DNA from: Paludibacteraceae bacterium
GTDB lineage: Bacteria; Bacteroidota; Bacteroidia; Bacteroidales; Paludibacteraceae
Direction: 5' to 3'
Length of the DNA: 64,000 nucleotides
Assembly: GCA_028694215.1 (NCBI GenBank)
Contig: JAQUTW010000005.1
Location: 1 to 64,000, forward strand
Each line of letters starts with the position of its first letter. Position 1 is the first letter of the stretch. This document shows, one piece after another, positions 1 through 4,905 of this stretch. The notes beneath the pieces are model-generated. The model worked only from the letters and a program-made list of their open reading frames with translations, was not told where the DNA came from and did no database searches. The translations under genes and the position numbers were made by a program.

Positions 1-2
1 TC

Positions 3-449
3 AGCGGTATAGGTGCACTACCACCTACTGACAACTTTATAACTTTTGTAAATAAGTCTCTAAAAAGTACTACGTATAAAGAGCGATTTTATATACAAGT
101 AGATAAAAAAGTATTAAACAAAATAAGCCGTATCGTTGGTAATGAAGTGAAATTTATAATAGTTACATCAGATGGTATTAGACATATTAAAAACAGACAC
201 TTAGATAAAAATGAAACCTACCACAAAAATACATCATTAACAATCGATGGACTATATTTTATACCGGTAATGGTAAATTCTACAATTATAGAGCCTTGTA
301 TGGATAATAAAACTTTTTGTAAAGGTGTTCGCTTTTGCTGTAAAGTTGATGGTGGCACACAAATAGCTGTATTTGTAGAAACCGAATTAGATGGCGATGC
401 AATAGTTATTAAAACTATGTGGATAGAAAAAAAGCAAGTAGTATTTTAA
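3..449 (+). CDS. C-terminal part of a possibly phage-derived protein (5' end outside window)
   Basis: The frame is open from base 3 with no stop, so the gene starts left of the window and only its last 148 codons are seen. An internal GTG at 147 is not needed as a start. The fragment contains the segment TSDGIRHIKNRH (fragment residues 55-66), with two histidines spaced as in the small nuclease-like domains (PBECR type) found at the C-termini of phage head or portal-associated proteins. This match is from memory of the motif style and is weak. No membrane segment is visible. The stop codon lies inside a strong terminator hairpin, so this is the end of a transcription unit. The accessory array that follows supports a mobile or prophage setting. 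The function is not established. Confidence 0.5.
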   Translation, partial: SGIGALPPTDNFITFVNKSLKSTTYKERFYIQVDKKVLNKISRIVGNEVKFIIVTSDGIRHIKNRHLDKNETYHKNTSLTIDGLYFIPVMVNSTIIEPCMDNKTFCKGVRFCCKVDGGTQIAVFVETELDGDAIVIKTMWIEKKQVVF

Positions 450-466
450 TACCACTTGCTTTAAAA
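431..466 (+). terminator. Intrinsic terminator after the truncated first gene
   Basis: The arms AAAGCAAGTaGTATT and AATACcACTTGCTTT form a long stem that overlaps the stop codon of the preceding gene. An A/T-rich run follows. It separates the upstream unit from the toxin-antitoxin array. Confidence 0.75.
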
Positions 467-563
467 AATAAGATTTACTGGCGACGAATACTTTTTAAAA
501 AGCCCCCATCTTATAACGTCCGAAACGCCCTACACCCATACTTATTTAAATTTTTTACACCCG

Positions 564-571
564 CAAAGATA
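564..571 (-). promoter_or_regulatory. Possible minus-strand promoter (-7 box)
   Basis: CAAAGATA on the plus strand reads TATCTTTG on the minus strand, a perfect Bacteroidetes -7 element. No TTTG lies at the usual 19-20 bases upstream. No gene follows convincingly on the minus strand. It would transcribe a short region holding the hairpin ACGTCCGAAACGC (516-528). The rest of the 450-604 interval shows nothing else I can support. Confidence 0.3.
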
Positions 572-604
572 CAACCTATTTTTTATTTTTATACCTACAA
601 AAAT

Positions 605-688
605 TTTTTTCGCTTTTTTCTTGCTTCAATAAAAAAGTACTATCTTTGCAGTGGGTGAATAAACTAATTAAAAAAGGAGGCTGTCATG
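605..688 (+). repeat. Array repeat copy 1: half terminator plus promoter and leader
   Basis: This is the first copy of the block that separates the toxin-antitoxin units. It has only the right arm of the GCGAAAAA/TTTTTCGC terminator found in the other copies, so the array begins here. The -33 TTG (622-624) and -7 TATCTTTG (642-649) give a standard Bacteroidetes promoter. The leader GTGGGTGAATAAACTAATT and a GGAGG at about 676-680 lead into ATG 686. A true Shine-Dalgarno is unusual for this phylum. Confidence 0.85.
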
Positions 689-910
689 GCACAGGGAATA
701 ACCATTAAAAAAACGTGTGGTGGTGCATTTATCGATTTTTCTAAATGCAGTGAAGCGCTACGTAATGCTTTGCGATTTGAGGGCGTAGAAGTAGATGATT
801 ATATAAAACCTACAGTAAACCATCAAAAGGCAATTGATGATGTGCGAAAAAACAAAAATGTAGTTTCGTGTGAAAGCGCCGAAGATTTATTCAAAAAACT
901 AAAAATATGA
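686..910 (+). CDS. Antitoxin of toxin-antitoxin unit 1
   Basis: A 74-residue protein at the antitoxin position of a two-gene unit. It starts with MAQGIT, like the antitoxins of units 2 and 3, then diverges: the N-terminal half keeps the pattern of a short strand and an amphipathic helix ending near EGVEV. The C-terminus SAEDLFKKLKI resembles the toxin-wrapping tail of RelB/DinJ-type antitoxins. It shares the tail motif DLF with unit 2, whose toxin is also YafQ-like. Its stop overlaps the toxin start (ATGA at 907-910), which implies translational coupling. By analogy with type II systems it should neutralise the toxin and may autoregulate the promoter. No HTH, RHH or AbrB fold is obvious. Confidence 0.75.
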   Translation: MAQGITIKKTCGGAFIDFSKCSEALRNALRFEGVEVDDYIKPTVNHQKAIDDVRKNKNVVSCESAEDLFKKLKI

Positions 911-1192
911 CAATCGGATTCTCAAAGCAATTTGAAAAGCATCTTAAAAAAGAAATTGCGAGATGGGTGTAACGTTGAGCTATTTAAAGAAGCAGTTTTA
1001 AACCTTATAAATGGGGAAACTTTATATAAACAACACACTTTATACGGAGGACGTAATGGAGAATGGGAGGCACCACTTGAGGACGATTGGCTTATAACAT
1101 GGAAACAAACTACAGATAAAATTACGTTTATTGACACAGGTACACACGATGAATTATTTACAAACAAACACAAATGTAGATTTGTAAAATAA
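907..1192 (+). pseudogene. YafQ/RelE-like toxin of unit 1, frameshifted
   Basis: ATG 907 opens a frame beginning MTIGFSKQFEKHLKK that stops at 970-972. The rest of a YafQ-like toxin continues one base ahead, in the frame open to 1192: KKLRDGCNVELFKEAV, a central DDWLITWK, and the C-terminal catalytic signature DTGTHDELF. Removing one A from the A6 run at 946-951 joins the halves into one normal-length toxin. The sequence therefore shows a +1 indel in a homopolymer. It may be true inactivation of the toxin, a polymorphic phase-variable tract, transcriptional slippage or a sequencing error. A TTG at 932 could start the second half but would lose the N-terminal helix. The intact toxin would be a ribosome-dependent mRNA interferase. 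Confidence 0.75.
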
Positions 1193-1200
1193 AAATTTTA

Positions 1201-1302
1201 AAGCGAAAAAAAATAAACTTTTTTCGCTTTTTTCTTGATTCAATAAAAAACACTATCTTTGCAGTGGGTGAATAAACTAATTTAAAAAAGGAGGCTATCA
1301 TG
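1201..1302 (+). repeat. Array repeat copy 2: terminator, promoter and leader
   Basis: AAGCGAAAAAA and TTTTTTCGCTT form the terminator of unit 1, and its T-rich tail runs straight into the promoter of unit 2. The -7 box TATCTTTG is at 1254-1261. The GTGGGTGAATAAAC leader and GGAGG precede ATG 1300. It is near-identical to copies 3 and 4. Confidence 0.9.
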
Positions 1303-1527
1303 GCACAGGGAATCACATTTACATCGGACGCAAAAGTTACTATCGACCTTAAAAAGTATGGTAGTAAGTTGATGGACTTTTTCATATCGGAGGGAGTCGA
1401 AGACAAAGCCACAAAAATACTATGTAAGCCAAACGCAAAAACTCGTCGCGTAATACGTAATGAAAAATTAGGTATTGGTGTATTATCCTACAAATCAAAA
1501 GATGATTTGTTTAAAAGTTGGGAATAA
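1300..1527 (+). CDS. Antitoxin of toxin-antitoxin unit 2
   Basis: A 75-residue antitoxin. Its first 28 residues, from MAQGITFTSD to KLMDFF, are identical to those of the unit 3 antitoxin, while the remainder is unrelated. The shared part looks like a short strand followed by a helix and may carry dimerisation or operator recognition. The C-terminus KSKDDLFKSWE has the DLF tail seen in unit 1 and fits a RelB/DinJ-like toxin-binding segment for a YafQ-type partner. The toxin start overlaps the stop by one base (TAATG). I infer the antitoxin role from size, gene order and the following toxin; no named antitoxin family is recognised. Confidence 0.75.
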   Translation: MAQGITFTSDAKVTIDLKKYGSKLMDFFISEGVEDKATKILCKPNAKTRRVIRNEKLGIGVLSYKSKDDLFKSWE

Positions 1528-1787
1528 TGTACAAAATAAAGCAAACCACAACTTTCAAAAAAGATATAAAACAACTACCTCGGACTTGTAAAATAGAAAT
1601 GCAGGAAGTTGTTGATATTTTAGAAATAGAAGGTATTCTACCGGACGAATACCAAACTCACGTCCTAACACATGATTTTTCAGGTGTGTACGATTCACAT
1701 TTAGACGATGATATAATTATACTTTGGCGTAAAAAAGGTAAAAGCATTACACTTCTACGAATAGGTACACACACAGACCTATTTTAA
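1527..1787 (+). CDS. YafQ-like RelE-superfamily toxin of unit 2
   Basis: An 86-residue protein, the usual size for YafQ/RelE mRNA interferases, which cut mRNA in the ribosomal A site. ATG 1527 was chosen over an upstream in-frame start at 1518 because it overlaps the antitoxin stop (TAATG) and gives the typical N-terminus MYKIKQTTTFKKDIK. The family's C-terminal signature RIGTHTDLF is intact, with a histidine at residue 82 matching the catalytic C-terminal histidine of YafQ. Further histidines at 45, 49 and 58 and the DDDIIILW strand fit the core. The gene is complete and should be functional if expressed. The stop abuts the next terminator repeat. Confidence 0.85.
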   Translation: MYKIKQTTTFKKDIKQLPRTCKIEMQEVVDILEIEGILPDEYQTHVLTHDFSGVYDSHLDDDIIILWRKKGKSITLLRIGTHTDLF

Positions 1788-1886
1788 AGCGAAAAAATAA
1801 ATTTTTTTCGCTTTTTTCTTGCTTCAATAAAAAAGTACTATCTTTGCAGTGGGTGAATAAACTAATTAAAAAAGGAGACTATCATG
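1787..1886 (+). repeat. Array repeat copy 3: terminator, promoter and leader
   Basis: Same arrangement as copy 2: a GCGAAAAA/TTTTTTTCGC terminator directly fused to a promoter with TATCTTTG at 1839-1846, then the GTGGGTGAATAAAC leader and an AGGAGA before ATG 1884. Identity with copy 2 continues into the coding region up to codon 28. Confidence 0.9.
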
Positions 1887-2102
1887 GCACAGGGAATTAC
1901 ATTTACATCGGACGCAAAAGTTACTATCGACCTTAAAAAGTATGGTAGTAAATTGATGGACTTTTTCAGATCGGAAGGAATAGAAGAAAAAGCAGCTAAG
2001 AGTATTTACAGTAAAAAATTTATGTCAAACGTTGAAAAAGGAAGACGTGAATTTGCAAACGGCGAATGTCACAAGGTAGATCCTAATAACATTTGGGATT
2101 GA
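1884..2102 (+). CDS. Antitoxin of toxin-antitoxin unit 3
   Basis: A 72-residue antitoxin. The first 28 residues equal those of unit 2. After a shared RSEGIEEKA-like linker the sequence becomes unrelated and ends in VDPNNIWD. The tail with a terminal tryptophan resembles that of unit 4 (SELWN), whose toxin is also YoeB-like, and differs from the DLF tails of units 1 and 2. This is a chimeric gene: a common 5' module joined to a toxin-specific 3' module. The toxin starts 2 bases after the stop. The role is inferred from context. Confidence 0.75.
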   Translation: MAQGITFTSDAKVTIDLKKYGSKLMDFFRSEGIEEKAAKSIYSKKFMSNVEKGRREFANGECHKVDPNNIWD

Positions 2103-2104
2103 TC

Positions 2105-2377
2105 ATGTTTGAAATTGAAGAAACAAAAAAAGCCGTTAAGGACAAAAAGAAAGTAAAAAGTATGTCCAATACCATAAAAAAACGGTTTCAGGATATATTT
2201 TATTTATTACAGACAGATCCGTATTCAGTTCAATTTGGCGGTGAAAATTTAATGTATGAAGGCGAAGGACTAAGAAGTTTTGAACTTACCAAAAAAGACC
2301 GTATTGTTATCGAAATAGTAGAAGAACTAAATACTGTATTAGTCTATCAATATTTAGGGCACTACACCGATAAATAA
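2105..2377 (+). CDS. YoeB/Txe-like toxin of unit 3
   Basis: A 90-residue RelE-superfamily protein. ATG 2105 lies 2 bases after the antitoxin stop. The C-terminus VYQYLGHYTDK carries the GHY of YoeB, whose histidine and tyrosine are catalytic, and LRSFELTKKDRIVIEI matches the strand with the conserved arginine, although the usual SRRI.xxHRLVY wording is diverged. YoeB-type toxins cleave mRNA on the ribosome. The N-terminal third is lysine-rich and helical. The toxin is more divergent than the unit 4 toxin, so subfamily assignment is less sure than membership of the superfamily. It appears intact. Confidence 0.75.
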   Translation: MFEIEETKKAVKDKKKVKSMSNTIKKRFQDIFYLLQTDPYSVQFGGENLMYEGEGLRSFELTKKDRIVIEIVEELNTVLVYQYLGHYTDK

Positions 2378-2383
2378 TAATAC

Positions 2384-2486
2384 AAGCGAAAAAAAACAAA
2401 ACTTTTTTCGCTTTTTTCTTGCTTCAATAAAAAAACACTATCTTTGCAGTGGGTGAATAAACGAATTAAAAAAGGAGGCTATCATG
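2384..2486 (+). repeat. Array repeat copy 4: terminator, promoter and leader
   Basis: GCGAAAAAAA/TTTTTTCGC terminator fused to a promoter with TATCTTTG at 2439-2446. The GTGGGTGAATAAAC leader and GGAGG precede ATG 2484. Identity to the other copies ends at the start codon, because the unit 4 antitoxin starts differently (MAKING instead of MAQGIT). Confidence 0.9.
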
Positions 2487-2720
2487 GCAAAAATAAACGG
2501 AATCTCAATACCTGGAGTTACAGCTGAGAAAGATTGGCGCGGTAATATTATAGGTGCATCAGTGAACTTTAAACGTTGCAGTGATGAAATAAAAGCATTT
2601 TTTTCAGGTTTGGGTATTACTACCGAAAAATCACCCTATGATCAGAAGTTTGTAAAGAAAATAAAAGATCAGGAAAATATGCCGGGAAAGAAAATTACCG
2701 TTTCAGAATTATGGAACTAA
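2484..2720 (+). CDS. Antitoxin of toxin-antitoxin unit 4
   Basis: A 78-residue protein in the antitoxin position. It lacks the MAQGIT start but keeps the overall plan: an N-terminal strand region, then SVNFKRCSDEIKAFFSGLGI, which aligns with the LKKYGSKLMDFF..EGI segment of units 2 and 3. The C-terminus ITVSELWN resembles the tail of unit 3, also paired with a YoeB-like toxin. The toxin gene overlaps its end by 10 bases. The assignment rests on pairing with a well-recognised toxin. Confidence 0.75.
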   Translation: MAKINGISIPGVTAEKDWRGNIIGASVNFKRCSDEIKAFFSGLGITTEKSPYDQKFVKKIKDQENMPGKKITVSELWN

Positions 2721-2974
2721 TACTAAAACCGACTGCACAAAGCGATATTGCAAGTTTCAAACGATTAGGTAATAAAACAATAAAAGATAAAATAACCAAA
2801 CTGTTTGAGGAACTTAAAGAACACCCGGAAAACGGAACCGGAAAGCCGGAAAAACTAAAATATGATCTTTCCACCTATTGGAGTAGAAGAATAAACGGAG
2901 AACACCGAATCATTTACAAAATAGATTACGACAATAACGAAGTTATAATTTACTCTTTGAAAGGGCATTATTAA
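2711..2974 (+). CDS. YoeB/Txe family toxin of unit 4
   Basis: An 87-residue protein and a clear YoeB/Txe toxin: N-terminal MELILKPTAQSDIASFK, a central GTGKPEKLKYDLS, the diagnostic SRRINGEHRIIYKI and the C-terminal SLKGHY with the catalytic histidine-tyrosine pair. Family members are ribosome-dependent mRNA interferases that cleave after translation starts. The start lies inside the antitoxin gene (10-base overlap), which couples translation. It is full length. It is the last unit before the array ends in a partial repeat. Confidence 0.9.
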   Translation: MELILKPTAQSDIASFKRLGNKTIKDKITKLFEELKEHPENGTGKPEKLKYDLSTYWSRRINGEHRIIYKIDYDNNEVIIYSLKGHY

Positions 2975-3003
2975 ACCGTATTTTTAACAACTTACAACCA
3001 TAC

Positions 3004-3068
3004 AAGCGAAAAAAAACAATTTTTTTTCGCTTTTTTCTTGCACAATTAAAAATAACCACTTATCTTTG
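3004..3068 (+). repeat. Array repeat copy 5 (partial): terminator plus diverged promoter
   Basis: The GCGAAAAAAAA/TTTTTTTTCGC terminator and the TTTTTTCTTG that holds the -33 element are retained. Downstream the sequence diverges but keeps TATCTTTG (3061-3068) 20 bases after TTG (3038-3040). This promoter drives the structured leader and the three-gene operon to its right, not a toxin-antitoxin pair. Confidence 0.8.
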
Positions 3069-3252
3069 CCCCCAGCTAAACTTATGTATTGGGGCTGAAT
3101 AATCAGCCACTTAATCGAGGGGCTTTTTTTATACCCTTACTTTTATAACGCTTCGGCGTGTTTTTCCAGTTTTTGGTTTCGGCCTCAAATGTAAGTTTAG
3201 CGACGGGAAAGGCACGCCGTTTTTTTGTGCCTAAAAGCTAAACTTACATATT
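3069..3252 (+). promoter_or_regulatory. Long structured leader with competing hairpins
   Basis: About 180 bases lie between the promoter and ATG 3253. GCCCC at 3068-3072 can pair with GGGGC at 3091-3095 or at 3119-3123, and the second is followed by T7, as in an attenuator. GGCTGA/TCAGCC (3094-3107) forms another hairpin. Near the gene, ATGTAAGTTTAGC (3189-3201) is a perfect 13-base inverted repeat of GCTAAACTTACAT (3237-3249), enclosing a second hairpin AGGCAC/GTGCCT (3210-3232). A third copy of GCTAAACTTA is at 3075-3084. CAAATGTA at 3187-3194 would be a minus-strand -7 box. No known riboswitch is recognised. Confidence 0.5.
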
Positions 3253-3453
3253 ATGTATCAAACCATGATCAAGTCCGGCACCACCACGCCGGCAAAAGTA
3301 AAAAACATGTTGCGCCGGTTGGCAGCCAACATTAGCACCAGCTCCGCCATAGTGGGCGGTATGGAACGCACCAGTAACGAACTAAACTACCATTTTGTAA
3401 TAGATGGTGTTTCGCTCAGTATCAACCTACAAAGTATGGAGGGCGCATTATGA
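3253..3453 (+). CDS. Small unknown protein, first gene of three-gene overlapping operon
   Basis: A 66-residue protein I do not recognise. It has a basic N-terminal part (KVKNMLRRLAANIS) and a C-terminal strand-rich part (NYHFVIDGVSLSINLQSM). There is no signal peptide or membrane segment. ATG 3253 lies 3 bases after the leader's 13-base inverted repeat, so folding of the leader could affect translation. The stop overlaps the next start as ATGA. Tight overlap with two further small genes suggests co-regulated partners, as in phage or plasmid modules. Confidence 0.6.
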   Translation: MYQTMIKSGTTTPAKVKNMLRRLAANISTSSAIVGGMERTSNELNYHFVIDGVSLSINLQSMEGAL

Positions 3454-3605
3454 TCACACTAACACATGCCCAATATTTAGGAATTGGTGTTACCAAAGAG
3501 CAGGTAATAAAATCAGTTACTAAAGCCTTAGAAAAATACGGCGACAAGTATTTTTCGGTTAGTTTTCAACTTACAATCGAACCTTTAACTAAGAAAAGAC
3601 AATGA
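3450..3605 (+). CDS. Small unknown protein, second gene of the operon
   Basis: A 51-residue frame starting MITLTHAQYLGIGVTKEQV and ending PLTKKRQ. It overlaps its neighbour on each side by ATGA (3450-3453 and 3602-3605). This double four-base overlap is the main evidence that it is a gene. Predicted content is mixed helix and strand (DKYFSVSFQLTIEPL). No family is recognised. Confidence 0.55.
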   Translation: MITLTHAQYLGIGVTKEQVIKSVTKALEKYGDKYFSVSFQLTIEPLTKKRQ

Positions 3606-3847
3606 AACCACTTGAATCAAGACCGGCATTAATTCAATTTTTGGAGTTCCGGGTAGACGAAACAGACACGTTGATAAATGATGTAATTTTAGACCTTAAG
3701 GAATCACTTGTAGATTTGTGTATCGTCAAGGCAAATGTTAATGATTTAGGAGATGAAAAATATAAAAAGGCTTTAGACACTCTCCTTACCACTATATCAT
3801 TCACGATAGACAACTTAAGTGAAATAGAAGAGGAAAACAGAATGTAG
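3602..3847 (+). CDS. Small acidic helical protein, third gene of the operon
   Basis: An 81-residue protein, acidic and largely helical: FRVDETDTLINDVILDLKES is followed by LLTTISFTIDNLSEIEEENRM. Helix-rich, Leu/Ile-spaced segments suggest an oligomeric or coiled structure. It begins inside the stop of the preceding gene (ATGA). A hairpin GCTCCGC/GCGGAGC (3858-3876) and a terminator follow. The function is unknown. Confidence 0.55.
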   Translation: MKPLESRPALIQFLEFRVDETDTLINDVILDLKESLVDLCIVKANVNDLGDEKYKKALDTLLTTISFTIDNLSEIEEENRM

Positions 3848-3877
3848 TCACGCGTTCGCTCCGCCATCAGCGGAGCA

Positions 3878-3920
3878 ACGCACAAATGGTTGAGCCTCCC
3901 GATTTATCGGGGGGCTTTTT
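3878..3920 (+). terminator. Terminator within 41-bp direct repeat, copy 1
   Basis: The arms GCCTCCCGAT and ATCGGGGGGC followed by five T form an intrinsic terminator. Bases 3878-3918 are repeated exactly at 4767-4807, so the two copies bracket the next gene. Confidence 0.85.
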
Positions 3921-3940
3921 ATCGATAACTAAAAATGTGT

Positions 3941-3948
3941 TATCTTTG
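3941..3948 (+). promoter_or_regulatory. -7 box of promoter for the 264-residue unknown gene
   Basis: TATCTTTG is a perfect -7 element 20 bases before ATG 3968. It excludes the upstream in-frame start at 3935, which would lie inside the promoter. No clear -33 TTTG is seen. Confidence 0.7.
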
Positions 3949-3967
3949 CCATATAAATAATACTAAT

Positions 3968-4762
3968 ATGAGAAACGATTACAAAGCCATTGTAGCACTT
4001 TTTTGTTTGGGTGCTTTGGGTAAATTCTTAAAAAACAAACAAAAAGAAAAGATATCCGGTATTCGTTACGAGATGCCCGGTGTAGAACGTGATGGTATAA
4101 CAAATGCTAATGTTGCCATGAATAAACTATTATCTGATCAGGCAGGTAACTTAAACGGTGATATATTTTCGGACGGAAACGGAGAAATACATATATCAGA
4201 CTATCTAAAACAACGCACCGGTTTACCTACTTTTTTAACGTATAAATGGCAAATAAAAAAAGCAATATCGGAATTAAAAACAGTTGAAAAGGTTTTAATA
4301 TGGAGTTCGTATTTAGATGAAGACATTAAACCTATCAGTAAAAAACAGCTTCTTGACATTATTTATTCTAATCATATAGAACAAATTGTAAATGATGGAG
4401 CCACCACCAAAGAACAAAGCTATTTGTATGCGCTTTATTATATGGCTACAGGTGGCAAATATATTTGGTATGACCAAGATTATAAGAGAGGAGTAAAAAG
4501 CGAATTATTGGCAACCAATAGGAACAACAACGGACGCGTTGATCGTGCTGCAAAATCAAAAATACTTAATGATAAAACAGGTATCAGTCCTGAAAATCAA
4601 GCCGAACAAATACGATCTTACAATCGTGATGCAGACGACTATTATATTAAAGAAGGTATTTTAGAAGCCATTAGCGAAGTAAATACACCTAATGAGGCAT
4701 ACGACAAATTGCAGTTTGTATTTTCTACCACCAATTTACACGACACAGTAGCACCATTTTAA
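3968..4762 (+). CDS. Unknown 264-residue protein with N-terminal hydrophobic segment
   Basis: ATG 3968 was chosen because the -7 box lies just upstream. Residues 6-17 (KAIVALFCLGAL) form a short hydrophobic stretch followed by a basic KFLKNKQKEK, possibly a membrane anchor or a partly buried helix. The rest is soluble and charged, with the segments SDYLKQRTGLPTF, a tyrosine-rich SYLYALYYMATGGKYIWY near 160-178, and a C-terminus ending STTNLHDTVAPF. I recognise no family. Its own promoter, its own terminator and the flanking identical repeats give it the look of a single-gene cassette, perhaps of phage origin (structural or accessory). Confidence 0.6.
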   Translation: MRNDYKAIVALFCLGALGKFLKNKQKEKISGIRYEMPGVERDGITNANVAMNKLLSDQAGNLNGDIFSDGNGEIHISDYLKQRTGLPTFLTYKWQIKKAISELKTVEKVLIWSSYLDEDIKPISKKQLLDIIYSNHIEQIVNDGATTKEQSYLYALYYMATGGKYIWYDQDYKRGVKSELLATNRNNNGRVDRAAKSKILNDKTGISPENQAEQIRSYNRDADDYYIKEGILEAISEVNTPNEAYDKLQFVFSTTNLHDTVAPF

Positions 4763-4766
4763 GCAC

Positions 4767-4808
4767 ACGCACAAATGGTTGAGCCTCCCGATTTATCGGG
4801 GGGCTTTC
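4767..4808 (+). terminator. Terminator within 41-bp direct repeat, copy 2
   Basis: Same GCCTCCCGAT/ATCGGGGGGC hairpin as at 3894-3915. Identity to copy 1 runs from 4767 to 4807 and stops just after the first three T. Confidence 0.85.
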
Positions 4809-4872
4809 CTTTTGTTGTCCTGTTTGCAAAGAAACGTTAACCGTTTTGTTCGCCGTCCCCCAATTAAAAAGT

Positions 4873-4903
4873 TTTGGCGGTAAAAGAATAAAGTGTACAT
4901 TTG
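4873..4903 (+). promoter_or_regulatory. Strong consensus promoter of candidate small RNA
   Basis: TTTG (4873-4876) and TACATTTG (4896-4903) are separated by exactly 19 bases, the canonical Bacteroidetes housekeeping spacing. No good protein-coding gene follows before a terminator about 100 bases later. Confidence 0.7.
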
Positions 4904-4905
4904 CA

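Noticed and set aside
946..972. Programmed -1 frameshift at A AAA AAG in the unit 1 toxin
   Set aside because: The heptamer is in the wrong phase: the toxin needs a +1 (or -2) shift, and no downstream stimulatory structure is evident. An indel is simpler.
2975..3060. Insertion sequence or transposon ends around the array
   Set aside because: No transposase, no terminal inverted repeats and no target-site duplication could be found within 1-5200.
605..3068. Integron-like cassette array
   Set aside because: The spacing repeats contain promoters and terminators and no attC-like R/L core pairs, and no integrase gene is visible. The inverted repeat at 3189-3249 has GCTAAAC, close to the RYYYAAC core but with a wrong base, and only one such site exists.
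605..3068. CRISPR-like repeat series
   Set aside because: Repeats are about 100 bp and spaced 500-620 bp apart with coding sequence between them; this is operon punctuation.
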